A stretch of DNA of 5,365 bases from positions 1-5,365 of the forward strand of contig JAKBSX010000264.1 of NCBI GenBank assembly GCA_021844725.1. The letters are read 5' to 3'. Below are positions 1-5,365 of this stretch, one piece after another. This DNA comes from Actinomycetes bacterium (GTDB lineage Bacteria > Actinomycetota > Acidimicrobiia > Acidimicrobiales > Acidimicrobiaceae). How positions within the stretch are numbered: the stretch's first letter is position 1; each line of letters begins with the position of its first letter. The position numbers were made by a program, and so were the translations under genes. The notes under the pieces are model-generated. The model was given only the letters and a program-made list of their open reading frames with translations. It did no database searches and was not told the origin of the DNA.

Positions 1-110
1 TACTGGATCAGGATCGAGAGAACGTGCTAGAAGAGCAGAATCCGGAGCAACTCGTCGGAGAATTTAGAGAATTTTTGAATACGCTCAGACCCGAAGATTT
101 TTCAGGGTAG
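1..110 (+). CDS. Bifunctional nuclease (DUF151) family protein, C-terminal fragment
   Basis: This is the 3' end of a gene that begins before the window. Only the frame starting at base 3 stays open, giving 35 residues and ending at TAG 108-110; the other two plus-strand frames hit stops. The tail is acidic and ends in EFREFLNTLRPEDFSG. From memory this closely resembles the end of the actinobacterial DUF151 protein Rv1829 of M. tuberculosis, which finishes in a KFKEFLDSVSPDDF-type helix after an acidic linker. The family is named for a plant homologue with DNase/RNase activity; the bacterial role is poorly defined. The catalytic domain lies outside the window, so the call rests on the tail plus the next gene, which resembles Rv1830, the neighbour of Rv1829. 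The spacing to the next gene is 109 bp. Confidence 0.72.
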   Translation, partial: LDQDRENVLEEQNPEQLVGEFREFLNTLRPEDFSG

Positions 111-120
111 AGTTTTAAGG

Positions 121-137
121 ATTTCTCTGGGAGAAAT
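121..137 (+). repeat. Perfect 7-bp inverted repeat after the DUF151 gene
   Basis: ATTTCTC (121-127) and GAGAAAT (131-137) are exact reverse complements around a TGG loop, ten bases after the stop codon at 108-110. As RNA this would be a short hairpin at the end of the upstream gene. No run of T follows on either strand, so it is not a standard intrinsic terminator. It could be a weak terminator, a processing or stability element, or chance in an A/T-rich spacer. Confidence 0.4.
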
Positions 138-150
138 TGCACTCAAATAC

Positions 151-197
151 TTGCATTGGCAGCAATATCTGTCATACTTACTGCTGCATCAATGTAA
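151..197 (+). promoter_or_regulatory. 14-bp imperfect dyad in the leader of the MerR gene
   Basis: The left arm TTGCATTGGCAGCA (151-164) pairs with TGCTGC (182-187) and CAATGTAA (190-197). This gives 14 pairs, one of them a G-T wobble, with a 2-nt bulge (188-189) and a 17-nt loop. The dyad ends 22 bases before the ATG at 220 and lies wholly between the two genes. It could be an operator, possibly for autoregulation by the downstream MerR-type protein, or a structured 5' UTR. The 17-nt gap between arms is longer than in the usual near-contiguous MerR operator. I could not place convincing -35/-10 boxes around it. The dyad is seen directly; its function is inferred. Confidence 0.45.
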
Positions 198-219
198 CTA
201 CGCTAGTGTAGGAGACGGA

Positions 220-711
220 ATGGAAGCACCCCTCGGATTCAGAGGCATTCAAGCGTGCAAGTTGGCGGGCATAACATATCGTCAACTGGACTACTGGGCA
301 CGAACGGGTCTGGTCCGTCCCTCCGTAGCGGATGCGCATGGCTCGGGTACCCAGAGGTCATACTCTTATCGAGACATACTCGAACTAAAAGTCATCAAGC
401 ACCTCTTGTCTGGCGGTATTTCGCTCCAGGCTGCCAGGAAAGCGGTGGAATATCTTCGTGCAAACCTCAAGGAAGACCTGTCAAACGCAGATGTCCTGGT
501 TGTGGGTCCTGGAACCGTGCTTGTTCGGACCGGCGAAGAGCTCATCAACCTATTGAGAGGTGGCCAATTGGTCATGTCCATCGTTCTTTCTCTCCAGGAG
601 ATCGTCAACGAACTTGACGCCGCCATCATTTCAATGAAATACCAGACTTCTGACGATGGCGATGGTGCTTCAAGAACCATCGTCCCAGGCCAGCAACAGT
701 TGGCCATCTAA
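220..711 (+). CDS. MerR-family transcriptional regulator, Rv1830 (ResR/McdR)-like
   Basis: This is a cytoplasmic DNA-binding regulator of 163 residues. The N-terminal half is a MerR winged helix-turn-helix: the helices lie around residues 10-33 (GITYRQLDYWARTGLV), the wing around 40-50 (SGTQRSYSY), and the next helices at 51-82. The C-terminal part (about 88-137) is not the metal-binding tail of classical MerR and has no cysteine cluster. The helix-turn-helix and the LLRGGQ segment closely match my memory of M. tuberculosis Rv1830, called ResR or McdR and linked to control of growth and cell division. I chose the ATG at 220 because AGGAG (210-214) sits 5 nt upstream. An in-frame TTG at 151 would add 23 residues, but that stretch is occupied by the dyad and lacks a ribosome binding site. 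Its position between a DUF151 gene and gcv genes matches the mycobacterial order. Whether it controls the gcv genes is unknown. Confidence 0.9.
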   Translation: MEAPLGFRGIQACKLAGITYRQLDYWARTGLVRPSVADAHGSGTQRSYSYRDILELKVIKHLLSGGISLQAARKAVEYLRANLKEDLSNADVLVVGPGTVLVRTGEELINLLRGGQLVMSIVLSLQEIVNELDAAIISMKYQTSDDGDGASRTIVPGQQQLAI

Positions 712-733
712 CTGTTGTCGGAGATACGTCTCC
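694..733 (+). terminator. Tandem hairpins at the end of the MerR gene, possible terminator
   Basis: CAACAGTT (694-701) and AACTGTTG (710-717) form a perfect 8-bp stem with an 8-nt loop, and the right arm overlaps the TAA stop at 709-711. Two bases later GGAGA (720-724) and TCTCC (729-733) form a 5-bp stem with a TACG loop. No T-tract follows either one. Terminators without a U-run are commonly proposed in actinobacteria, and the 119-bp gap to gcvT suits a transcription boundary here. Both stems are visible; termination is inferred. Confidence 0.38.
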
Positions 734-824
734 CTGAGATTGCAAAGCACGTCCAACCTTCTCCCAGCATCTTGACGCAAGCTGGCAAAAATCACCAACA
801 GCCACGCGTCTCCAATTCCAGAAC

Positions 825-830
825 TATGTT
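825..830 (+). promoter_or_regulatory. Possible -10 box (TATGTT) just ahead of gcvT
   Basis: TATGTT fits the actinobacterial TANNNT form. A transcript starting 6-7 bases after it would begin at or next to the in-frame GTG at 837, which would make gcvT leaderless. I see no good -35 hexamer near 800-808. TTGACG at 772-777 resembles a -35 box but has no matching -10 at normal spacing. An 8-bp stem with a 3-nt bulge (764-785) also lies in this gap. Evidence for a promoter is thin. Confidence 0.22.
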
Positions 831-1898
831 ATGAAGGTGACATTAAAAAGAACCGCGCTCTATAAGGATCATTGCCAGCTGAATGCCAAGATAGTGGAGT
901 TCGGAGGCTGGGAAATGCCGTTGTCCTACTCCACGGGTACCATTGCAGAGCACATGGCCGTTCGGAATGACGCAGCCATGTTCGATGTATCCCACCTTGG
1001 CACTGTCAGGCTCACGGGACCTGACGCTTTCAATCAGATCCAGAGGACCCTTACCAATGATCTTGGGAAGATCTCACCGGGGCACGCCCAGTACACACAT
1101 CTCCTGGACGACAGATCCGGCTCGGTAGAAGACGACATAATTGTTTGGTGGATCGACGAGGAGGTGTTCGATGTCATGCCTAATGCATCCAATACATCTC
1201 GAGTGCTGGCCACCCTGCCGGGAATCGATATAACAGAGGAGCGCGTCGTCATAGCAGTGCAGGGACCAAGAGCTCGGGCTGCAGTGGCGGAAATTATCGA
1301 CAGGGCAAGGGATGTTCCACATTTTCAGGTTTCGCGCTCAAGCTATCTAGGTAAACCGATTGTCATATCTGGCACGGGGTATACCGGAGAAGATGGAGTG
1401 GAGATATCAGTTCCGAATGCTGTTGCTTCATCGCTCTGGAATCGATTGCTAGATCTTGGAGTGATACCTGCTGGATTGGGAGCGAGAGACACTCTTCGTT
1501 TGGAAGCCGGCCTCCCGCTTCATGGGCACGAGTTAGGGGAGGGAATTACACCGCTTCAGTCTGGGCTTGACTGGGTCGTCTCCTTTGGCAAGCCTGAGTT
1601 CCTGGGAAGAAGTGCGCTTCTTGCGGAAAAAGCACGGGGTGTTTCACGAAAGCTAGTAGGCCTGAAAGGCTTCACCAGACAACCGTTTCGCCAAGGACAG
1701 GACATCGTTGTAGATGACAGCAAGATAGGCGTCACCACATCCGGAAACTACTCGCCAGTCTTACAGGTTGGAATCGCCATGGGCTTTGTCGAACCGGCAT
1801 ATGGTGCTGGAAAACAAGTAGCCGTGAAAGCCAAGGGAGGGCTCATACCAGCAGAAATCGTCAAACTCCCGTTCGTCAAAAAGGCCTACGCGAATTAA
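831..1898 (+). CDS. gcvT: Aminomethyltransferase (glycine cleavage system T-protein)
   Basis: The T-protein takes the aminomethyl group from lipoyl-GcvH, passes the carbon to tetrahydrofolate as 5,10-methylene-THF and releases ammonia, in the cytoplasm. The 355 residues are close to the family length of roughly 360-370. Family landmarks appear in order: LKRTALY near the start, FGGWEMPLSY (24-33), MFDVSHLG (50-57), the folate-site Asp pair 101-102 in VEDDIIVWW, QGPRA (144-148), GYTGEDGVEI (183-192), GLGARDTLRLEAGLPL (215-230) and the C-terminal barrel with VTTSGNYSP (301-309) and KLPFVKKAY (345-353). There is no frameshift. The start is less sure: ATG 831 has no clear Shine-Dalgarno sequence, and GTG 837 also fits the family N-terminus. 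It is the first gene of the gcvT-gcvPA-gcvPB set, with 68 bp to gcvPA, so co-transcription is likely but not proven. Confidence 0.96.
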   Translation: MKVTLKRTALYKDHCQLNAKIVEFGGWEMPLSYSTGTIAEHMAVRNDAAMFDVSHLGTVRLTGPDAFNQIQRTLTNDLGKISPGHAQYTHLLDDRSGSVEDDIIVWWIDEEVFDVMPNASNTSRVLATLPGIDITEERVVIAVQGPRARAAVAEIIDRARDVPHFQVSRSSYLGKPIVISGTGYTGEDGVEISVPNAVASSLWNRLLDLGVIPAGLGARDTLRLEAGLPLHGHELGEGITPLQSGLDWVVSFGKPEFLGRSALLAEKARGVSRKLVGLKGFTRQPFRQGQDIVVDDSKIGVTTSGNYSPVLQVGIAMGFVEPAYGAGKQVAVKAKGGLIPAEIVKLPFVKKAYAN

Positions 1899-1953
1899 AC
1901 CCATTTCTGACCAATCAATAATATGCACCTGTCACTTCAGTCAACGAACTCAT

Positions 1954-1959
1954 AGGCGG
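1954..1959 (+). promoter_or_regulatory. Ribosome binding site that fixes the TTG start of gcvPA
   Basis: AGGCGG lies 7 nt before TTG 1967. It supports the rare start codon, since no in-frame ATG or GTG gives the expected N-terminus. The same AGGCGGT string occurs 7 nt before an internal ATG of gcvPB. Confidence 0.6.
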
Positions 1960-1966
1960 TATCACT

Positions 1967-3319
1967 TTGTCAGGATTCATCCCACACACACCAACCGAAG
2001 TCCAGGAAATGCTCGATTTCCTAGGGCTTCGCCAGGTCGAAGACCTATTCATCTCCATACCTGAATCGATCCGGCTGGCGCGTGGAGCACTTGAACTTCC
2101 GCCAGGAATCTCTGAACCAGATCTTCTGTGCCGAATGAGGGAACTGGCTGACAGAAACTGGCCAAACCCTGAAGAACTGATATGTTTCGCAGGTGGTGGT
2201 GCGTACGATCACGACATTGCTTCTTCCACCAGGTCGCTGGCGTCCCGCTCCGAATTCGTTACCGCGTACACCCCATATCAGCCGGAAGTAGCCCAAGGCG
2301 TTCTGCAAGCACTGTTCGAGTATCAGTCCTTGGTCACGCGTATTTCGGGCCTTCCAATTTCCAACGCGTCTCTCTATGATGGTGCCTCAGCACTCGTAGA
2401 AGCTCTAAACCTTTGCGTATCACAGAACAAGAACCCCCTCGCCTGGGTGAGCCAGGGCATAAATCCTTCGTTTCGGGCTGTAACACGAACGTTCGCTGCT
2501 GGTACCGGGCACGAGATTGTGGAAGTGCCCCTAGAGAATGCGACCACCTGTTGGCCTTTCCACTCGCAGAAAATACCGGGGGTAATAGTCGTCGGATACC
2601 CAAATTACCTTGGAGTCGTTGAAGAGCTCTTTGAAATGCTGGAATATTCCCAAAGTAACGATGTGCGGATTGTCTTTGTCTACGATCCTGTTGCAATGTC
2701 TTTGCTTAAGTCCCCTGGAAGCCTCGGTGCAGATGTCGCTGTAGCCGAGGGACAGCCATTTGGAGTTGGCTTGAACTTTGGTGGGCCTTATGTGGGTCTT
2801 TTTTCTGTCAAGAGTGAATATGTTCGCCTTCTACCCGGGCGGCTCGTTGGTGAAACGGTAGATAGCGAAGGACGAAAGGGCTACGTTACAACCTTGAGGG
2901 CCAGGGAACAGGACATCAGGCGCGAAAAGGCCAGTTCCAACGTTTGCACAAACCAAACGCTGATTGCGATCACTGCAGCGATTCAGCTTTCATGGCTTGG
3001 CAAGTCAGGTATGAAAGAACTCGCCCAGCGATGCTACTCCGGAACTGAATACCTCAAGAAACTGCTAGTTGGGCGGTCGGGACCTTTTTCGCTCGTCTCG
3101 GACCGACCCACTATCCGTGAATTTGCGGTGAGAACGCCCATTCCACCCGAGGTGGTGGTCGAAAGGATGCTCGAAGAGGGTTTCCTCGCTGGGATCCCAC
3201 TAAATGAAGATTTTGACGGATCAGATGTTCATGGTTCGCTTTTGGTTAGTGTGACCGAAAAAAGGAGAGCCGCCGAGATCGAGAACTATGTGAATGCGAT
3301 GGAAAGGGTGGTGAAATAG
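1967..3319 (+). CDS. gcvPA: Glycine dehydrogenase (decarboxylating) subunit 1
   Basis: This is the alpha subunit of the two-subunit P-protein, which decarboxylates glycine and loads the aminomethyl group onto lipoyl-GcvH. The 450 residues match the usual subunit size. Recognisable blocks are FIPHTPTEVQEML at the N-terminus (4-16), GGGAYDHDI (76-84), SRSEFVTAYTPYQPEVAQG (93-111), NASLYDGASAL (133-143), FGGPYVGLFSVKSE (271-284), LLPGRLVGETVD (288-299) and REQDIRREKASSNVCTNQ (313-330). This subunit lacks the PLP-binding lysine, which is in GcvPB, as expected for a split enzyme. Translation starts at TTG 1967, supported by AGGCGG 7 nt upstream and by the fit of the N-terminus to the family. Its TAG (3317-3319) is directly followed by the ATG of gcvPB, suggesting translational coupling and equal production of both subunits. 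Confidence 0.96.
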   Translation: MSGFIPHTPTEVQEMLDFLGLRQVEDLFISIPESIRLARGALELPPGISEPDLLCRMRELADRNWPNPEELICFAGGGAYDHDIASSTRSLASRSEFVTAYTPYQPEVAQGVLQALFEYQSLVTRISGLPISNASLYDGASALVEALNLCVSQNKNPLAWVSQGINPSFRAVTRTFAAGTGHEIVEVPLENATTCWPFHSQKIPGVIVVGYPNYLGVVEELFEMLEYSQSNDVRIVFVYDPVAMSLLKSPGSLGADVAVAEGQPFGVGLNFGGPYVGLFSVKSEYVRLLPGRLVGETVDSEGRKGYVTTLRAREQDIRREKASSNVCTNQTLIAITAAIQLSWLGKSGMKELAQRCYSGTEYLKKLLVGRSGPFSLVSDRPTIREFAVRTPIPPEVVVERMLEEGFLAGIPLNEDFDGSDVHGSLLVSVTEKRRAAEIENYVNAMERVVK

Positions 3320-4882
3320 ATGGAACGAGGATACCAACCAGGCGGTCAAGCTATGTCGATTCCTCTAATGGATGGACACGCGAGCGAACCCACTATTTTC
3401 GAACTTTCCGTTCCCGGCAGGTCAGCAGCCTCGTTCCGCACAACTGGGGTTCCCCACACAGACCCTTCTGAAACCCTTCCATCAAATCTCATGCGCACCG
3501 AAGAGATCGAACTTCCCGAAGTTTCCGAGCGAGACATGGTGGCACATTTCACAAGGCTAACCCATCGACAGTTTTCGGTAGATCTTGGCGCCTATCCGTT
3601 GGGCTCTTGCACTATGAAGTACAACCCTAAGTTCGCAGACGTTGCCGCAACGATCCCGGGACTCGCCAATGTCCATCCATGCCAACCTGAAAATACTATA
3701 CAAGGCTGGCTTGAACTCATGACGACACTCGAGAGATGGTTCATGAAGATCACCGGAATGGCTGGCGCAACGCTTCAGCCATCGGCTGGCGCGCAGGGAG
3801 AGCTAACTGGCCTCCTGATAATGAGGGCATACCACGAAGACACTGGCAGGCAGCGGAAAAATGTGATCATCCCCGACTCGGCGCATGGAACCAACCCCGC
3901 TTCTGTAACGCTGTCAGGGTACAAGCCTGTGACAGTGAGATCCGGTCCTGACGGCCTTGTCGATCTTGACGCCCTGGAAGCTCTTCTCGACGAAGACACT
4001 GCGGGCATCATGCTGACCAACCCGAACACACTCGGCCTCTTCGAAAAAGAGATACTCAAGATCTCGAAAGCTGTTCATAAAGTTGGCGGTCTGCTCTACT
4101 ATGACGGCGCTAACTTGAACGCAATAATGGGTGTGGTTCGCCCTGGAGACATGGGTTTCGACATAGTGCACTCCAATCTCCATAAGACTTTCGCTACTCC
4201 CCACGGTGGCGGCGGACCAGGATCTGGACCAGTTGCTGTCACAAGTGAACTCGTCGACTTCCTTCCTGGGCCAAAGCCAGCTGTAGTAGGGGAGAACTCC
4301 GACGGATCCGCACGCTACGGGTTCGTCACGCCATCCAAGTCGATCGGAAGAATCCACTCCTTCCATGGGAACGCAATGGTATTTGTCCGAGCCCTGGCAT
4401 ACATGCTCTACTACGGTGGGGAAGGGCTTACACATGTATCTCACACAGCAGTCCTCAATGCCAACTGGCTTCGAAAGCGCATCTCCAGATCTTATCCTTC
4501 TGCTCATGACGCCACATGCATGCACGAATTTGTGTGCTCAGCTTCATCCTTGAAACGCGACACGGGAGTCAGGGGCCTCGACGTTGCAAAGAAGCTTCTC
4601 GAGTATGGGTTTCACGCGCCAACCGTCTATTTTCCACTCGTAGTTGATGAGGCCTTGATGTTCGAACCAACTGAAACTGAGTCGCTACAAACGCTGAAGT
4701 CCCTTGCTGACGCACTTGACGAAATCGCTGATATCGCCCACTCTGATGCTGGTCATGACCTCATACATCGAGCGCCCACACATACTCCAGTTACACGCCT
4801 CGATGAAGCTCGTGCTGCAAGGTCCTTGGTCCCGACGTTTGATGCCTCAGTTGAAATGTCACAAAACCAATTGAACGGTTAG
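3320..4882 (+). CDS. gcvPB: Glycine dehydrogenase (decarboxylating) subunit 2
   Basis: This is the PLP-binding beta subunit of the P-protein, which acts in the cytoplasm with GcvPA. From ATG 3320 it has 520 residues. Visible motifs are IFELSVPGR (26-34), LPEVSERDMVAHFTRL (65-80), GAYPLGSCTMKYNPK (90-104), QPSAGAQGELTGLL (153-166), PDSAHGTNPASV (185-196) and the cofactor site SNLHKTFATPHGGGGPGSGP (285-304), where Lys289 should form the PLP Schiff base. The C-terminus keeps APTHTPVTRLDE. Two starts are possible. ATG 3320 abuts the gcvPA stop and has GGTGG (3307-3311) 8 nt upstream. ATG 3353 (509 residues) has AGGCGG (3340-3345) 7 nt upstream, the same site gcvPA uses. The 11 residues between them are not part of any family motif I know. 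The gene is intact, and its stop overlaps the stop of the convergent gene. Confidence 0.96.
   Translation: MERGYQPGGQAMSIPLMDGHASEPTIFELSVPGRSAASFRTTGVPHTDPSETLPSNLMRTEEIELPEVSERDMVAHFTRLTHRQFSVDLGAYPLGSCTMKYNPKFADVAATIPGLANVHPCQPENTIQGWLELMTTLERWFMKITGMAGATLQPSAGAQGELTGLLIMRAYHEDTGRQRKNVIIPDSAHGTNPASVTLSGYKPVTVRSGPDGLVDLDALEALLDEDTAGIMLTNPNTLGLFEKEILKISKAVHKVGGLLYYDGANLNAIMGVVRPGDMGFDIVHSNLHKTFATPHGGGGPGSGPVAVTSELVDFLPGPKPAVVGENSDGSARYGFVTPSKSIGRIHSFHGNAMVFVRALAYMLYYGGEGLTHVSHTAVLNANWLRKRISRSYPSAHDATCMHEFVCSASSLKRDTGVRGLDVAKKLLEYGFHAPTVYFPLVVDEALMFEPTETESLQTLKSLADALDEIADIAHSDAGHDLIHRAPTHTPVTRLDEARAARSLVPTFDASVEMSQNQLNG
3340..3345 (+). promoter_or_regulatory. Alternative ribosome binding site inside the 5' end of gcvPB
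   Basis: AGGCGG ends 7 nt before the in-frame ATG at 3353. It duplicates the sequence and spacing used by gcvPA, so translation of gcvPB may begin here rather than at 3320. Confidence 0.4.
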
Positions 4883-5310
4883 TGGCCTTTCTTGCCATGC
4901 CCAGGTGGTGCAATGGGCGGTGCTGGGGACTGAGCGGGGCCAGGACGTGAAGTCATGCCCGTGGTAGTGGTGGTTGGCAACGTTGTCGTGGTACTCGGCA
5001 CGGTGGTCGGTGCGACCGAGGTGGTGGGGCTTTTCGTGGAATGTGGGTTTGCGCCTCCATGAAAGGCCAGGAAGAAGACCGCCAAAAAAGCTATCAGGGC
5101 AGCCGAAAAGAACAGCAACGTGGGATGGGGCTGACCATTTGAGACCCTTTTCCACATTGCCTTGGCCTTGCTCGAAACAATTCGCCAGGACCTTGCTCCA
5201 ACGGCCGCGATCACCGCTACCATCCCGAGAAGATGAATCCTACCTGAGAGAAGCCAAGACCTCATGACGACTTCAGTGGGCGCTTTGGCATCTGCAACAG
5301 GCGTTGTCAT
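4879..5310 (-). CDS. Hypothetical membrane protein with extracytoplasmic Thr/Pro-rich tail
   Basis: I do not recognise the family. From ATG 5310 the product has 143 residues. It has a polar N-terminus, a short hydrophobic stretch (about 25-40), a strongly basic segment (about 40-60, with several Lys/Arg), and a clear membrane helix (about 64-83, LLFFSAALIAFLAVFFLAF). The rest is a low-complexity Thr/Ser/Pro region with TTTTLPTTTTT, then a Pro-rich end closing in HGKKGH. By the positive-inside rule the basic part faces the cytoplasm and the Thr/Pro tail lies outside, where it could be O-glycosylated or span the cell wall. AAAGGA (complement of 5319-5324) lies 8 nt before ATG 5310; GTG 5313 is an alternative. 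The frame stays open to the window edge, so the true start may lie further upstream. It is convergent with gcvPB and its stop overlaps the gcvPB stop. Thr-rich linkers of this kind are frequent in Acidimicrobiia. I infer no link to glycine cleavage. Confidence 0.68.
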   Translation of the reverse strand: MTTPVADAKAPTEVVMRSWLLSGRIHLLGMVAVIAAVGARSWRIVSSKAKAMWKRVSNGQPHPTLLFFSAALIAFLAVFFLAFHGGANPHSTKSPTTSVAPTTVPSTTTTLPTTTTTGMTSRPGPAQSPAPPIAPPGHGKKGH

Positions 5311-5365
5311 CACCTGGGTCCTTTGCGCTTCTTCTTGGTCATCGAGCAGCGGTGCGGTTTCCTCG
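5310..5365 (-). other. Unresolved minus-strand end: gene tail or N-terminal extension
   Basis: Two readings compete on the minus strand. In one frame an upstream gene would end in MTKKKRKGPR, its TGA (5312-5310) sharing one base with ATG 5310 as in a coupled operon. In the other, the frame of the membrane protein continues without a stop to the window edge as an acidic stretch (LLDDQEEAQRTQV), making that protein longer. The third frame stops at a TGA a little upstream. The window is too short to decide. Confidence 0.3.

Noticed and set aside
151..219. N-terminal extension of the MerR protein from TTG 151
   Set aside because: There is no ribosome binding site before it, the region holds the dyad, and ATG 220 has AGGAG at 5 nt.
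712..830. Possible glycine riboswitch, suggested by GGAGA and GGCAAAAATC strings before gcvT
   Set aside because: The strings are short and out of the aptamer order. I could not build the aptamer helices, and the TCTCC partner of GGAGA is only four bases away, forming a small separate hairpin.
1059..1073. Perfect inverted repeat GATCTT-GGG-AAGATC
   Set aside because: It lies inside gcvT and encodes a conserved-looking part of the protein. A 6-bp repeat in coding sequence is within chance expectation.
1919..1924. TAATAT as a separate -10 promoter box for gcvPA
   Set aside because: No -35 hexamer is found at suitable spacing (1896-1901 reads TAAACC). Read-through from gcvT is the simpler explanation.
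3914..4525. Long open frame of 203 residues on the minus strand within gcvPB
   Set aside because: It is fully antisense to a clear gcvPB coding region and shows no domain or ribosome binding site that I recognise. It is a shadow frame.
4963..5040. G/T-rich repeats of the GGTGGT type
   Set aside because: They are the antisense of Thr codons in the low-complexity tail of the minus-strand protein, not an independent DNA repeat.

Overview
The window reads as a stretch of chromosomal core metabolism from an actinobacterium. It shows a bifunctional-nuclease (DUF151) tail, an Rv1830-like MerR regulator, and then the glycine cleavage genes gcvT, gcvPA and gcvPB, all on the plus strand. A small membrane protein follows on the minus strand. 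From recall, the first two genes match the neighbours Rv1829 and Rv1830 of Mycobacterium tuberculosis, which lie two genes before its single-chain gcvB (Rv1832). Base composition is moderate: the 60-base lines I counted by hand were about 53-55% G+C. Together with the split gcvP and the Thr/Pro 'TTTTLPTTTTT' tail of the last protein, this points to a deep-branching, moderate-GC actinobacterium such as a member of the Acidimicrobiia. That placement is an inference, not a proof.

Layout: 1-110 is the C-terminus of the DUF151 protein. 111-219 is a leader containing two inverted repeats, one of them a 14-bp dyad. 220-711 is the MerR-type regulator. 712-830 is an intergenic gap that opens with two tandem hairpins. 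831-1898 is gcvT, 1967-3319 is gcvPA (TTG start), and 3320-4882 is gcvPB, which abuts gcvPA. The minus-strand gene at 4879-5310 overlaps the gcvPB stop tail-to-tail by 4 bp. Its reading frame is also open beyond its proposed start to the window edge. No gene-free stretch exceeds 300 bases.

How the genes work together: GcvPA and GcvPB form the PLP-dependent glycine decarboxylase (P-protein). It loads the aminomethyl group onto lipoyl-GcvH, and GcvT then transfers the one-carbon unit to tetrahydrofolate and releases ammonia. gcvH and lpd are not in the window. The MerR protein may regulate this locus or be only a syntenic neighbour; the sequence does not decide.

I found no CRISPR array, mobile element, tRNA, rRNA or recognisable glycine riboswitch, and no clearly new system. 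The items most worth a second look are the dyad in front of the regulator gene, the uncertain starts of gcvT and gcvPB, and the unrecognised convergent membrane protein.
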